Assembly (NCBI RefSeq): GCF_036271055.1
Contig: NZ_DATBBJ010000087.1
Location: forward strand, 1 to 64,000
From: Scandinavium sp036271055
GTDB lineage: Bacteria; Pseudomonadota; Gammaproteobacteria; Enterobacterales; Enterobacteriaceae
Direction of reading: 5' to 3'
Length of the DNA: 64,000 nt
Shown: piece after piece, positions 8,244 to 17,975 of the stretch
Numbering within the stretch: position 1 is the stretch's first letter
Layout of the letters: every line of letters starts with the position of its first letter
The notes under the pieces: generated by a model
Database searches by the model: none
The model's input: only the letters and a program-made list of their open reading frames with translations
What the model was told of the DNA's origin: nothing
Translations under genes and position numbers: made by a program

Positions 8244-8481
8244 ACAAAAAAGTGCAAAGAGACGTAAATATTTTTCCAGATCCCTTTTCTCTCTGATATG
8301 TTTGGTATCCGTTTAATAACACAGGAGTATAGGGCATAGCCCGAAGTATGGACCGTCACCGACGTCAGTTCACCCCCTGGCACTTTGCTGCCACCTTTTC
8401 CCCACTTTTTTACCGCCCCGAGAGTGTCACGCCCATCTTTGACATGGCGATGACAAACGACACCGTTTGCAGGAGTTGCGC

Positions 8482-10041
8482 ATGGAACTCTTAATGGATC
8501 CTTCAATCTGGGTCGGCCTGCTCACGCTGGTTGTGCTCGAGATTGTTCTTGGCATTGATAACCTGGTCTTTATCGCGATCCTGGCCGATAAACTGCCGCC
8601 AAAGCAGCGTGATAAAGCGCGCCTGATTGGCCTGTCGCTGGCCTTGTTTATGCGCCTGGGACTGCTGTCGGTTATTTCGTGGATGGTCACCCTGACACAG
8701 CCGCTGTTCAGCGTCTGGGACTACTCGTTCTCAGGCCGTGATTTGATCATGCTGCTGGGGGGGATATTCCTGTTGTTCAAGGCGACAACCGAACTTCACG
8801 AACGGCTGGAAAACCGCCAGCACGATGAAGGACATGGGAAGGGTTATGCCAGTTTCTGGGTTGTCGTGGCGCAAATTGTGGTGCTGGATGCCGTGTTCTC
8901 GCTGGATGCGGTGATAACGGCGGTCGGCATGGTGAACCATTTGCCGGTGATGATGGCGGCGGTGGTTATCGCGATGGCGGTGATGTTACTGGCGTCGAAA
9001 CCGCTGACCAACTTCGTCAACCAGCATCCGACGGTGGTGGTGCTGTGTTTGAGCTTCCTGCTGATGATTGGCCTGAGCCTCGTCGCAGAAGGGTTTGGCT
9101 TCCATATTCCGAAAGGCTACCTGTACGCCGCGATTGGTTTCTCGATCATTATCGAGCTGTTTAACCAGATTGCTCGTCGCAACTTCATCCGTCACCAGTC
9201 GAATGTGCCGCTGCGTGCGCGCACTGCTGATGCGATCCTGCGTCTGATGGGCGGTCGCAAACAGCACGTGGTTCAGCACGATGCAGAAAATCCGGTTGCA
9301 GTTCCTGTGCCGGAAGGGGCGTTTGCGGATGAAGAACGCTACATGATCAACGGAGTATTGACCCTGGCATCGCGTTCACTGCGCAGCATCATGACTCCTC
9401 GCGGTGAAATAAGCTGGGTCGATGTGAATCTCAGCGTGGATGAAATTCGCCAGCAGTTATTGTCATCGCCGCACAGCCTGTTCCCTGTTTGTCGTGGTGA
9501 ACTGGATGAAATCATCGGTATCGTACGTGCCAAAGAGATGCTGATGGCGCTCGAAACGGGTGAAGATGTGGCCGCAATGGCATCGGCCACACCTGCGATT
9601 GTGGTGCCTGAAACCTTGGACCCGATCAAGCTTCTGGGCGTGCTGCGTCGCGCCCGTGGCAGCTTTGTCATCGTGACCGACGAGTTCGGAATGGTGCAAG
9701 GGTTGGTGACACCGCTGGACGTGCTGGAAGCGATTGCTGGTGAATTCCCTGATGCGGATGAAACGCCGGAGATTGTCGCCGACGGTGAAGGCTGGCTGGT
9801 GAAAGGCGGTACTGACTTACATGCGCTGCAACAGGCGCTGGGGTTAGATCATCTGTTAAAAGAGGATGATGATATTGCCACGGTTGCGGGGCTGGTGATT
9901 GCCGTTAACGGTCACATCCCAAGTGTGGGTGATGTTCTGCATCTTCCTCCGCTGGAGATAACCATCGTCGAAGCCAATGCTTATCGCGTCGACCTGATTC
10001 GGGTCGTGAAACAACCTTCGGTGCACGACGAAGAAGTGTAA
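8482..10041 (+). CDS. yoaE: TerC-family membrane protein with CBS and CorC domains
   Basis: 519-residue inner-membrane protein. The N-terminal half is a TerC-type domain with seven or so membrane segments and the family motifs LEIVLGIDNLVFIAILADKL (about 13-32) and DAVFSLDAVITAVG (about 137-150). The second half has paired CBS domains (from about 285) and a C-terminal CorC/HlyC-type transporter-associated domain. TerC proteins are linked to metal (Mn2+) handling and tellurite resistance, and CorC domains to ion efflux; the exact substrate of YoaE is not established. The start at 8482 follows CAGGAG and matches the E. coli N-terminus. Convergent with yoaD; the genes end four bases apart. Confidence 0.93.
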   Translation: MELLMDPSIWVGLLTLVVLEIVLGIDNLVFIAILADKLPPKQRDKARLIGLSLALFMRLGLLSVISWMVTLTQPLFSVWDYSFSGRDLIMLLGGIFLLFKATTELHERLENRQHDEGHGKGYASFWVVVAQIVVLDAVFSLDAVITAVGMVNHLPVMMAAVVIAMAVMLLASKPLTNFVNQHPTVVVLCLSFLLMIGLSLVAEGFGFHIPKGYLYAAIGFSIIIELFNQIARRNFIRHQSNVPLRARTADAILRLMGGRKQHVVQHDAENPVAVPVPEGAFADEERYMINGVLTLASRSLRSIMTPRGEISWVDVNLSVDEIRQQLLSSPHSLFPVCRGELDEIIGIVRAKEMLMALETGEDVAAMASATPAIVVPETLDPIKLLGVLRRARGSFVIVTDEFGMVQGLVTPLDVLEAIAGEFPDADETPEIVADGEGWLVKGGTDLHALQQALGLDHLLKEDDDIATVAGLVIAVNGHIPSVGDVLHLPPLEITIVEANAYRVDLIRVVKQPSVHDEEV

Positions 10042-10045
10042 TCCC

Positions 10046-11638
10046 TCACAGAATAACGGGCAGTACATGCCCGTTATGCTCTTTCGGCGGCGGGCTTCCA
10101 CCCGCCAGCCAGCGCGGGAAATCGGCCAGTGGCATTGGTTTTGCGTATAAAAATCCTTGTAAAATATGCACGCCGTGGCGACGCAGGTAATGCGCCTGCT
10201 GCGGCGTTTCTACACCTTCTGCCACCAGTTCAATGTTCAGACGCTGGCCAAGAGCAATGATAATGTCCGTTACCGTCGAGTTAACTGCATCGGTTCCGAT
10301 AGCGTTGGTAAAGGATTTGTCGATTTTCAGAATGTCAGGGCGTAGTTGTTCGAGCCACGACAACGCGCTGTTCCCTGTACCGAAATCATCAATCGCCAGC
10401 CGAACGCCTTTACGATGTAACTCTCTCACCAGCCGATAATCCACGCCTTGCAAGTTGTCGCGCTCGGTTATTTCCAGCACCAGTTGCTGCTGTGGACGCG
10501 CGGAAAACCAATACTGATTCACATCCCGTAGCAATGCGCCTTGTAAAAAATGGCTGGAGGCGACGTTAATACTGATATGAAACTGAGGACTCGCAGGGAA
10601 GTAACCAATCTGCCTTATCGTTTCGGCAATGACGTAACGAGTCAGCGGCGCGATAAGATTTTCCCGTTCAGCGACCGGAATGAACACCTCTGGTGAAATC
10701 CACCCCAATCGCGGATTGTTCCAGCGCAATAAAATTTCGACGCCGGTACATTGCTGAGAGCGGGTGTTGAGCTGCGGCTGGCAATAGAGTTCAAACTCAC
10801 GGCGCGCCATACCGAGCGTAATTTCGCGCGTAAAACTCAGACGCCCGGCGGTGGCAATCCATGCGACGGCGCTGAGTAACAGCGTCAGGATCACCGCCAG
10901 TGGTGCCTGTGAGGGCAGATCCCTGAGCGCCAGCATTGAGGCACCCGGCGTGGTTACGCTGATACTGAAAGGAAAAAGATCCGACTGACGGGTAACAACG
11001 TCTTCGTCATCGGCGAGTTGCAGACTGTCGCTGATACCCTGGGATTCGCTGTAGTACTTGTTGCCGACCGAGACAATCACGCGCTGAATAGCAGGGCGCT
11101 GCGGCTCAAGCAGCAAAGCGCTCAGCAAATGAATGTTGATGGTCAGCATCACGCCGTCTTCACCATCCGGCGAAGCGGGATACCACTGAATCAGAATGGG
11201 AGAGCCTTTCAGCAGTGACTCGTCGGTCGTGAGCAGGAGTTTCGAATGCGCATCGGGTAACGACGGCTGACGCTGATGCAATACCACATCCCGATCACCA
11301 AAAACGCTGGAACAATAGAGGATGCCTGATTTTACCAGAGCGATAGAGCGCAATGTTTGCAGGGCTGCGGCTTGTTTGCGAATGGGCAAATGCACGCTTT
11401 CACAAGGTTGGCCGACCAGTCTCTCCAGCTCATGGCGTTTTCCGGCAACGGGGATCAAAATTTTATCGAGGCTTTCTACTGCGTGGCGCGCATAGGCATC
11501 AATGCGTTGCTGATTTAAGTCGCGCTGCGAAATAAATCGCAGGCCAAAGGTCAGGAGCAAAGCAACAACAGCGACCATCAGACAGACGATGATCCGCTTA
11601 CGGCGGTATCCCTTTATCAGGTTTTGGGCTGTTTGCAT
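10046..11638 (-). CDS. pdeD: Cyclic-di-GMP phosphodiesterase with periplasmic CSS sensor (PdeD)
   Basis: 530-residue protein also called YoaD. It has a membrane segment at about residues 18-38, a periplasmic CSS-motif sensor domain (ILYCSSVFG), a second membrane segment near 250-270 and a C-terminal EAL domain (VEILLR at the EAL position, FGTGNS, KIDKSFT, ELVAEGVET, QGFLYAKPM). It hydrolyses c-di-GMP to pGpG; the CSS cysteines are known in this family to sense periplasmic redox through DsbA/DsbB and control proteolysis. The canonical EAL triplet reads EIL here, as in E. coli YoaD. The start at 11638 matches the E. coli protein; upstream in-frame ATG codons are unlikely. Confidence 0.92.
   Translation of the reverse strand: MQTAQNLIKGYRRKRIIVCLMVAVVALLLTFGLRFISQRDLNQQRIDAYARHAVESLDKILIPVAGKRHELERLVGQPCESVHLPIRKQAAALQTLRSIALVKSGILYCSSVFGDRDVVLHQRQPSLPDAHSKLLLTTDESLLKGSPILIQWYPASPDGEDGVMLTINIHLLSALLLEPQRPAIQRVIVSVGNKYYSESQGISDSLQLADDEDVVTRQSDLFPFSISVTTPGASMLALRDLPSQAPLAVILTLLLSAVAWIATAGRLSFTREITLGMARREFELYCQPQLNTRSQQCTGVEILLRWNNPRLGWISPEVFIPVAERENLIAPLTRYVIAETIRQIGYFPASPQFHISINVASSHFLQGALLRDVNQYWFSARPQQQLVLEITERDNLQGVDYRLVRELHRKGVRLAIDDFGTGNSALSWLEQLRPDILKIDKSFTNAIGTDAVNSTVTDIIIALGQRLNIELVAEGVETPQQAHYLRRHGVHILQGFLYAKPMPLADFPRWLAGGSPPPKEHNGHVLPVIL
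10053..10077. terminator. Hairpin between convergent yoaE and yoaD
   Basis: Perfect inverted repeat ATAACGGGCA-GTACA-TGCCCGTTAT overlapping the last codons of pdeD. There is no strong T run, so it is probably a weak bidirectional terminator. Confidence 0.5.
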
Positions 11639-11727
11639 GACTGATGCTCGCTCGGCTATCGCCAACAATATTGTCAGCGTCAACAGAGCAAGTGTAGTGC
11701 TCTGCTCATAAAATGCGGGAAGAACCC

Positions 11728-11760
11728 AAAAAAATCGCCCATCTGTAGGAGATGGGCGAG
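11728..11760 (-). terminator. Intrinsic terminator after sdaA
   Basis: On the minus strand, CGCCCATCT-CCTAC-AGATGGGCG is followed by seven T. It ends the pabB-nudL-sdaA direction before pdeD. Confidence 0.9.
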
Positions 11761-11764
11761 AGGA

Positions 11765-13129
11765 TTAATCACACTGGACTTTGATGGCTAAACCGCCTCG
11801 CGAGGTTTCTCGATATTTGGCGTTCATGTCTTTGCCGGTCTCATACATGGTCTCAATGACTTTATCGAGCGACACCCGTGGCTCGCTGGTCCGGCGCATT
11901 GCCATACGGGCAGAGTTGATCGCTTTCACCGAGGCAATGGCGTTACGCTCAATACACGGCACCTGCACCTGACCGGCAACCGGGTCGCACGTCAGACCGA
12001 GGTTATGTTCCATCCCGATTTCAGCCGCCACGCAGACTTGTTCAGGGCTTGCGCCCAGCAGTTCGGCAAGACCCGCCGCCGCCATTGAACAGGCCACGCC
12101 CACTTCGCCCTGACAGCCAACTTCGGCACCCGAAATAGAAGCATTCATCTTGTACAGCGCACCGATAGCCCCGGATGCCAGGAAGTAACGGATGTAGCTT
12201 TCGGGGCTAACCGGTTCGATAAAGTGATCGTAATACGCCAGTACCGCAGGGACTATGCCGCACGCGCCGTTGGTCGGGGCGGTCACAACACGGCCACCGG
12301 CCGCATTTTCTTCATTCACCGCCAGCGCAAACATGTTGACCCAATCAACGACCGTCATCGGGTCACTGTTGGTTTTATCCTGGCTGACCAGCATACGACG
12401 CAGCGGCGCGGCACGACGCGGCACGCGCAACGGCCCCGGCAGCACGCCTTCGGTGTTCATCCCGCGATCGATACACGCACGCATGGTTTGCCACACATCG
12501 GCAAAATAGTCTTCAATCTCATTTTTGCTGTGCAGCGCTAATTCGTTCTGCATTACCATGCCGGAAAGTGACAGGCCGGTTTCTTTGCAGTAGCCGAGCA
12601 TTTCTTGCGCCGACTTGAACGGGTAAGGCACGATCACGTCGCCGCTCATATCCTGGCCGAAATGCTCTTCATCGACGATAAAGCCACCGCCGATAGAGTA
12701 ATAGGTTTTGCTGTAAATGACGCTCTCGCCCGCAAACGCATGGATCGTCATACCGTTTTCATGCAGGGACAAATTGTCGCTACGAAAACGCATGCCGTCG
12801 TCCAGCGGGAAATCGACTTCACGGCGACCGTTCGCCAGTAGCAAACGCCCACGGGTTTCTACGTCGCGAATAAACGCCGGGATCGCGTCAATATCGACGG
12901 TCGCAGGCAGGTTGCCCGCCAGACCCATGATAATGGCGATATCGGTATGGTGGCCCTTACCGGTTAATGACAGTGAACCGTAAACGTCAACCGCAACGCG
13001 GGTCACATCATCGATCAGTCCCTTTTCGACCAGATCATCGACGAACTGCTTGCCGGCCTTCATCGGGCCTACAGTGTGGGAGGAAGAGGGACCAATCCCC
13101 ACCTTGAACATGTCGAATATACTAATCAC
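11765..13129 (-). CDS. sdaA: L-serine deaminase 1
   Basis: 454-residue iron-sulfur L-serine ammonia-lyase that converts L-serine to pyruvate and ammonia in the cytoplasm. The N-terminal SDH beta domain begins ISIFDMFKVGIGPSSSHTVG, and the alpha domain holds the cluster-ligand cysteines (TNGACG, GCQGEVG, LTCDPV). The GTG start at 13129 after GGAGTGTTAGC gives exactly the E. coli length; the longer frame is rejected. The 175-bp upstream region contains TCACTTC ... GAAGTGA (13246-13276) and two near-copies of TTWAACTAAT, which could be regulator sites (Lrp controls sdaA in E. coli). It lies downstream of pabB and nudL as in E. coli. Confidence 0.96.
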   Translation of the reverse strand: MISIFDMFKVGIGPSSSHTVGPMKAGKQFVDDLVEKGLIDDVTRVAVDVYGSLSLTGKGHHTDIAIIMGLAGNLPATVDIDAIPAFIRDVETRGRLLLANGRREVDFPLDDGMRFRSDNLSLHENGMTIHAFAGESVIYSKTYYSIGGGFIVDEEHFGQDMSGDVIVPYPFKSAQEMLGYCKETGLSLSGMVMQNELALHSKNEIEDYFADVWQTMRACIDRGMNTEGVLPGPLRVPRRAAPLRRMLVSQDKTNSDPMTVVDWVNMFALAVNEENAAGGRVVTAPTNGACGIVPAVLAYYDHFIEPVSPESYIRYFLASGAIGALYKMNASISGAEVGCQGEVGVACSMAAAGLAELLGASPEQVCVAAEIGMEHNLGLTCDPVAGQVQVPCIERNAIASVKAINSARMAMRRTSEPRVSLDKVIETMYETGKDMNAKYRETSRGGLAIKVQCD

Positions 13130-13304
13130 GCTAACACTCCTGACAGGGTTACCGGAAAGTTCCGATAACGATGTTAAAACTGCGCATAGTGTAAGAGGGA
13201 ACACTGGAGGCAGCTTAACTATTCACATGAATTAAACTAATGTCTCACTTCGATTTAACTAATAGCGTGAAGTGAAATACAGAAGCCTGTAATCCATAGT
13301 ATAG

Positions 13305-13883
13305 CTAAGGTTTAACCCCGATTTGTAAGGCCAGCTCACGAATAATGCCTGCGGTCATTCCCCAGACAAAATAATGCTGATACCAGGAGAGCCACACGCG
13401 GTGCGAGTTGTCGCGACGGTGGATGTCAATAGGGTGATAACGGCCAAGACGTAAGGCTTCTGCCAGCGGCATTTCAAACACCGCTGCCACTTCATCTTCG
13501 CTGGCGTGATAGTGCAGGTCGGGGGGAATAATACCCACGACGGGGGTGACCTGAAAACCAGTGACGCTGTCGACGGGCGGCAATACCCCTAAAATTTCAA
13601 CACATGATGGCGGGATCGCCACCTCTTCTTGTGCTTCACGCAGCGCGGCGGCGATAAGCGACGCATCACTGCTGTCCACGGCACCGCCAGGGAAAGCCAC
13701 CTGACCGGCATGTTTCCGCATGCGGGACGATCGTTGAGTCAGCAGTAAACCCGGCTCTTCACGGCGCACAATCGGGATCAGCACCGCCGCTTGTCGCTGA
13801 TTCAGCGTCGCTCGCGTGGGCTGCGGGCGCAGCAGCTGAAAGCGAGAGATAAACTCATTGAGTTTGAAGTCCGGGTGCGACAT
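13305..13883 (-). CDS. nudL: Nudix hydrolase NudL (CoA pyrophosphatase family)
   Basis: 192 residues. The Nudix box is complete: GGAVDSSDASLIAAALREAQ then EEVAIP, followed by the UPF0035 extension LPPVDSVTGFQVTPVVGII typical of CoA-diphosphatase-type Nudix enzymes. The predicted reaction is Mg2+/Mn2+-dependent cleavage of a nucleoside diphosphate-linked compound, possibly coenzyme A; the physiological substrate in E. coli is not settled. It starts three bases after the pabB stop, so the two are translationally coupled. Confidence 0.93.
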   Translation of the reverse strand: MSHPDFKLNEFISRFQLLRPQPTRATLNQRQAAVLIPIVRREEPGLLLTQRSSRMRKHAGQVAFPGGAVDSSDASLIAAALREAQEEVAIPPSCVEILGVLPPVDSVTGFQVTPVVGIIPPDLHYHASEDEVAAVFEMPLAEALRLGRYHPIDIHRRDNSHRVWLSWYQHYFVWGMTAGIIRELALQIGVKP

Positions 13884-13886
13884 CGA

Positions 13887-15242
13887 TTAACGCTCCAGTT
13901 GTTGCAGGATACGGTTCACTTTATCAAAGGTTTCCTGATATTCAGCCTGCTCGTTGCTGTCGGCGACCACACCACCGCCAGCGGAACAGACGATTTTTCC
14001 GTGAGTTGCTGTCAGAGTGCGAATGGTAATGCTGGTATCCATATTGCCACACAGACTGATATAGCCAATGCTGCCACACCAGGCATTACGTCGGTGAGGT
14101 TCGAGTTCGTCGATGATTTCCATCGCGCGGACTTTAGGTGCGCCAGTTATCGACCCGCCAGGAAACGCGGCGCGTAGTAAATCGGTGGCATGAAGTGTCG
14201 TTGGCAGTTCAGCGGTAATGGTACTCACTAAATGATGCACTGCCGGGAAAGGCTCAACCACAAACAGCTCAGGTACGCGAACACTACCTGGCACAGCCAC
14301 GCGGCCAATGTCATTGCGCATCAAATCGACAATCATCAGATTTTCCGCTCGGTCTTTTGGCGAAGTGCGAAGTTTCTCGGCCTGCTGTGTATCCAGTTCA
14401 GCGTCTGCCAGACGAGGAAGCGTGCCTTTAATCGGGCGCGTTTGGATGTGCTGGCCTTCAAGCTGGATAAAGCGCTCCGGTGACAAGCTCAGCACCGCAC
14501 TTTCTTCAAGACGTATAAACGCGCTGAACGGCGCACGGTTAGCCTGGTTCAACTGACAAAATGCCTGCCACTCGTCGCCGGAATAGTGGGCCTGAAAACG
14601 CTGCGCCAGATTGACCTGATAGCAATCACCGCTTTGCAGGTAAGCCTGAACCTGGCGAAACTTCTCGCCGTATTCTTCGCACGTCATATTCGAACGCCAC
14701 GGCGACGTCAGGGTGAAGGGTTTCGTCGGCGTGGCGTGCTGTGCTTCCAGCCAGGCTAAACGCTGCTGCGGGTTGTCATGGCACAACAGCGAGACGCGCT
14801 GCAACTGGTGATCAACAATCAACGCCCAGCGGTAAATACCCACTGCCATATCAGGCACATCAAGATCAGCCTCGGCGCGTTCCGGCAGTGACTCAAATCG
14901 ACGCCCCAGATCGTACCCAAAGAGGCCCAAAGCGCCGCCCTGAAAGGGCAGGTCCGGGTTTGTGGTAGCAGAAAGCTCACATGCATCCAGCGCCTGTTTC
15001 AATAGCGACAGTGGATCGGCAGGTGAGTCGAAATCATCATCAGCGCGGGAGATTCGCGTCGTTTCCCCCCTCGTTTCCAGTGTAATCACCGGGTCAGCCA
15101 CCGCAATATCAAAACGATTATGCGCATGATCGGCGAAACCGGAGTGCAGTAACATCGCCCAGGGCAAGGCGGAGAGGGGAGTAAAATAGTGTTCAGCGGC
15201 GTCGGCACGCCAGGGCAGCGTAATCACAGCAGGGGACAACAT
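13887..15242 (-). CDS. pabB: Aminodeoxychorismate synthase component I
   Basis: 451-residue chorismate-binding enzyme that, with the glutaminase PabA, makes 4-amino-4-deoxychorismate for p-aminobenzoate and folate synthesis. Conserved segments include RPIKGTLPR, AENLMIVDLMRNDIGRV, FPGGSITGAPKVRAMEII and the C-terminal GGGVVADSNEQAEYQETFDK. The PIKGT lysine typical of aminodeoxychorismate synthases is present. The ATG at 15242 lies behind a short GAGG; a TTG three codons upstream (aligning closer to the E. coli start) is an alternative. Divergent from yoaH, first gene of pabB-nudL. Confidence 0.95.
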   Translation of the reverse strand: MLSPAVITLPWRADAAEHYFTPLSALPWAMLLHSGFADHAHNRFDIAVADPVITLETRGETTRISRADDDFDSPADPLSLLKQALDACELSATTNPDLPFQGGALGLFGYDLGRRFESLPERAEADLDVPDMAVGIYRWALIVDHQLQRVSLLCHDNPQQRLAWLEAQHATPTKPFTLTSPWRSNMTCEEYGEKFRQVQAYLQSGDCYQVNLAQRFQAHYSGDEWQAFCQLNQANRAPFSAFIRLEESAVLSLSPERFIQLEGQHIQTRPIKGTLPRLADAELDTQQAEKLRTSPKDRAENLMIVDLMRNDIGRVAVPGSVRVPELFVVEPFPAVHHLVSTITAELPTTLHATDLLRAAFPGGSITGAPKVRAMEIIDELEPHRRNAWCGSIGYISLCGNMDTSITIRTLTATHGKIVCSAGGGVVADSNEQAEYQETFDKVNRILQQLER

Positions 15243-15328
15243 CGACCTCAATCCATCTGACGCCGCCCGCTGGCTAATGTGCAGGCAGCATGAAATAATA
15301 AGCGCCCACAATGTAGCAGGAGTTCACC

Positions 15329-15511
15329 ATGTTTGCAGGTTTACCTTCACTGAGCCACGATCAGCAGCAAAAAGCGGTCGAGCGTATCCAGGAATTGATG
15401 ACGCAAGGCATGAGCAGCGGGGAAGCCATCACGCTGGTAGCGCAAGAGCTGCGCGCCAACCATACCGGCGAGCGGATAGTGGCGCGCTTTGAAGATGAAG
15501 ACGAAGAGTAA
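15329..15511 (+). CDS. yoaH: UPF0181 protein YoaH
   Basis: 60-residue small cytoplasmic protein (UPF0181), one residue longer than in E. coli. It is alpha-helical in character with a strongly acidic C-terminus (RFEDEDEE). No function is established. AGGAG lies eight bases before the ATG. Divergent from pabB, convergent with yoaB. Confidence 0.93.
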   Translation: MFAGLPSLSHDQQQKAVERIQELMTQGMSSGEAITLVAQELRANHTGERIVARFEDEDEE

Positions 15512-15519
15512 CGTGTTCG

Positions 15520-15867
15520 TTACTTAACAGCAGCGACGATTTTAATCTCAACTTTATACTGCGGCTTCATCAGTCCGGCCTGCACGGTGCAACGCACCGG
15601 AGCATGTCCGGCAACCACCCATGCATCCCAGGCTTTATTCATCGCGGCAAAATCCGCTTTATCGGCGAGGAAAATCGTGGCATCGAGAATGCATGATTTA
15701 TCGCTGCCCTGTTTTTCCAGAATCGAATCAATCTGCGCCAGGGTGTTGGCGGTTTGCTCGAACGCGTCGGCATCCAAATTTTCCGGCACACCAGTGTAAT
15801 AGATTGTCTGGTTGTGAATTACCACGTCAGACCAGCGGGCTTCGGCATCAATACGGACGATAGTCAT
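15520..15867 (-). CDS. yoaB: RidA-family protein YoaB
   Basis: 115 residues, Rid/YER057c/UK114 family (Rid subfamily other than RidA itself). Canonical RidA hydrolyses reactive enamine/imine intermediates from PLP enzymes; a conserved Arg is essential for that. Here APVRCTVQAGLM contains the Arg (about residue 92), and KVEIKIVAAV closes the fold. The start at 15867 after AAGGAAACCGAG matches E. coli; the long upstream extension of the frame is not coding. Divergent from yoaA with a 130-bp gap. Confidence 0.93.
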   Translation of the reverse strand: MTIVRIDAEARWSDVVIHNQTIYYTGVPENLDADAFEQTANTLAQIDSILEKQGSDKSCILDATIFLADKADFAAMNKAWDAWVVAGHAPVRCTVQAGLMKPQYKVEIKIVAAVK

Positions 15868-15971
15868 CTCGGTTTCCTTCTTTGAGTTTCCTGTAAACGC
15901 CGCCAGAGTGCCACATTGTCGGCGGCACGTCATTACTTTGGCTGGTACAACGTCCCACGCACTGACATAAT

Positions 15972-15991
15972 TACTGTCCAGATTTACAGGG
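15972..15991. promoter_or_regulatory. LexA-like SOS box upstream of yoaA
   Basis: TACTGTCCAGATTTACAGGG fits CTG-N10-CAG with the flanking TA on one side. It ends seven bases before the yoaA GTG, a position that would block transcription. Assignment is from the motif only. Confidence 0.55.
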
Positions 15992-15997
15992 GGTAGT

Positions 15998-17908
15998 GTG
16001 ACGGACGATTTTGCAACAGATGGCCAGTTAGCCAAAGCGATCCCGGGTTTCAAACCCCGCGAACCGCAGCGTCAGATGGCGCACGCGGTGGCGAAAGCCA
16101 TCGATGAAACGTGTCCGCTGGTGGTGGAAGCGGGGACCGGCACGGGCAAAACCTACGCCTACCTTGCCCCTGCGCTGCGCGCGAAGAAAAAAGTGATAAT
16201 CTCCACCGGCTCAAAAGCGTTGCAGGATCAGCTATACAGCCGTGACTTGCCGACGGTCGCCACCGCACTGAAATTCACTGGTCGTCTCGCGCTGCTGAAA
16301 GGTCGATCCAACTACCTCTGTCTCGAACGCCTCGAACAACAGGCTATAGCCGGCGGCGATTTGCCGGTGCAAACGCTCAGTGACGTTATCATGCTGCGCA
16401 GTTGGGCGAATCAGACTGTCGACGGCGACATCAGCACCTGCGTCAGCGTGGCGGAAGATTCCCACGCATGGCCGTTGGTCACCAGCACTAACGACAACTG
16501 TCTTGGCAGTGACTGCCCGTTGTACAAAGACTGTTTCGTGGTGAAAGCGCGTAAAAAAGCCATGGACGCCGACGTGGTGGTGGTGAACCATCACCTGTTT
16601 CTCGCCGATATGGTGGTGAAAGAAGGCGGGTTTGGTGAACTGATCCCCGAAGCCGAAGTGATGATATTCGATGAAGCCCATCAGCTGCCGGACATCGCCA
16701 GCCAGTATTTCGGCCAGTCGCTCTCCAGCCGTCAGCTTCTCGACATGGCAAAAGACATTACCATTGCTTATCGCACCGAACTGAAAGACACCCAGCAGTT
16801 ACAAAAATGTGCCGACCGTCTGGCACAGGCGACGCAGGATTTCCGTTTACAACTCGGCGATCCAGGTTATCGCGGCAATCTGCGTGAACTGTTGGCTGAC
16901 AATGGTATTCAGCGGGCATTGCTGTTGCTCGATGATGCGCTGGAACTCTGTTACGACGTTGCCAAACTCTCCCTCGGGCGTTCAGCCTTGTTGGACGCCG
17001 CATTTGAGCGCGCAACGCTTTACCGTGCGCGCCTGAAACGCCTGAAAGAAATTAATCAGCCCGGTTTCAGCTACTGGTATGAATGCACCTCGCGCAGCTT
17101 CACGTTGGCCCTGACGCCGTTGACGGTGGCCGATAAATTCAAAGAAGTGATGGCGCAGAAACAAGGAAGCTGGATTTTCACATCGGCGACGCTATCAGTG
17201 AATGACGATTTGCATCACTTTACCGAGCGTCTGGGCATAGACGAGGCGGAGTCGCTGCTGTTGCCAAGTCCATTCGATTACGCCACGCAGGCATTACTGT
17301 GTGTGCCGCGCAATCTGCCGTTACCGAATCAGCCCGGTGGTGCGCGTCAGCTCGCCACGATGCTGCGTCCGATGATTGAAGCTAACAACGGGCGCTGCTT
17401 CATGCTTTGTACCTCGCACGCTATGATGCGCGACCTGGCTGAACAGTTCCGTTCCATGCTCGATTTACCCGTTCTGTTGCAGGGCGAAACCAGTAAAGGC
17501 CAGCTGTTACAGCAGTTTGTTAGCGCTGGAAATGCGTTGCTGGTGGCGACCAGCAGTTTCTGGGAAGGGGTGGATGTGCGCGGCGACGCGTTGTCGTTAG
17601 TGATCATCGATAAACTGCCGTTTACGTCACCGGATGATCCGCTGCTGAAAGCGCGAATGGAAGATTGTCGTATCCGTGGCGGCGACCCGTTTGATGAAGT
17701 TCAGTTACCGGATGCCGTTATCACCCTCAAACAGGGCGTCGGGCGCTTAATTCGCGACGTAGACGATCGCGGCGTGCTGGTGATTTGTGACAATCGCCTG
17801 GTAATGCGTCCTTACGGCGCGGTGTTCTTATCAAGCCTGCCGCCAACCCCACGCACCCGCGATATCAGCCGTGCCGTGCGTTTTCTCGCCCGGCTGTCGG
17901 TAACGTAA
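15998..17908 (+). CDS. yoaA: DinG-type ATP-dependent DNA helicase YoaA
   Basis: 636 residues, the same length as E. coli YoaA, an XPD/DinG-family 5'-3' iron-sulfur helicase. Walker A EAGTGTGKT is at about 47-55, and the DEAH box FDEAHQLPD lies near residue 226. A four-cysteine Fe-S module (STCVSV, DNCLGSDC, KDCFVV) lies between them, and motif VI appears as QGVGRLIRD. YoaA partners with the DNA polymerase III chi subunit and helps survive chain-terminating nucleotide damage. It starts at GTG 15998. The LexA-like box just upstream suggests SOS induction. Confidence 0.95.
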   Translation: MTDDFATDGQLAKAIPGFKPREPQRQMAHAVAKAIDETCPLVVEAGTGTGKTYAYLAPALRAKKKVIISTGSKALQDQLYSRDLPTVATALKFTGRLALLKGRSNYLCLERLEQQAIAGGDLPVQTLSDVIMLRSWANQTVDGDISTCVSVAEDSHAWPLVTSTNDNCLGSDCPLYKDCFVVKARKKAMDADVVVVNHHLFLADMVVKEGGFGELIPEAEVMIFDEAHQLPDIASQYFGQSLSSRQLLDMAKDITIAYRTELKDTQQLQKCADRLAQATQDFRLQLGDPGYRGNLRELLADNGIQRALLLLDDALELCYDVAKLSLGRSALLDAAFERATLYRARLKRLKEINQPGFSYWYECTSRSFTLALTPLTVADKFKEVMAQKQGSWIFTSATLSVNDDLHHFTERLGIDEAESLLLPSPFDYATQALLCVPRNLPLPNQPGGARQLATMLRPMIEANNGRCFMLCTSHAMMRDLAEQFRSMLDLPVLLQGETSKGQLLQQFVSAGNALLVATSSFWEGVDVRGDALSLVIIDKLPFTSPDDPLLKARMEDCRIRGGDPFDEVQLPDAVITLKQGVGRLIRDVDDRGVLVICDNRLVMRPYGAVFLSSLPPTPRTRDISRAVRFLARLSVT

Positions 17909-17975
17909 TTCATGGCGAACTGTGTTAATATGCGCGCCATTTTCTGGACCTGCTATTGCGCGAGAGCGACATCCT

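Noticed and set aside
10046..11638. PdeD as inactive because the EAL triplet reads EIL
   Set aside because: The same variation occurs in the E. coli orthologue as I recall it, and the other catalytic motifs are intact.
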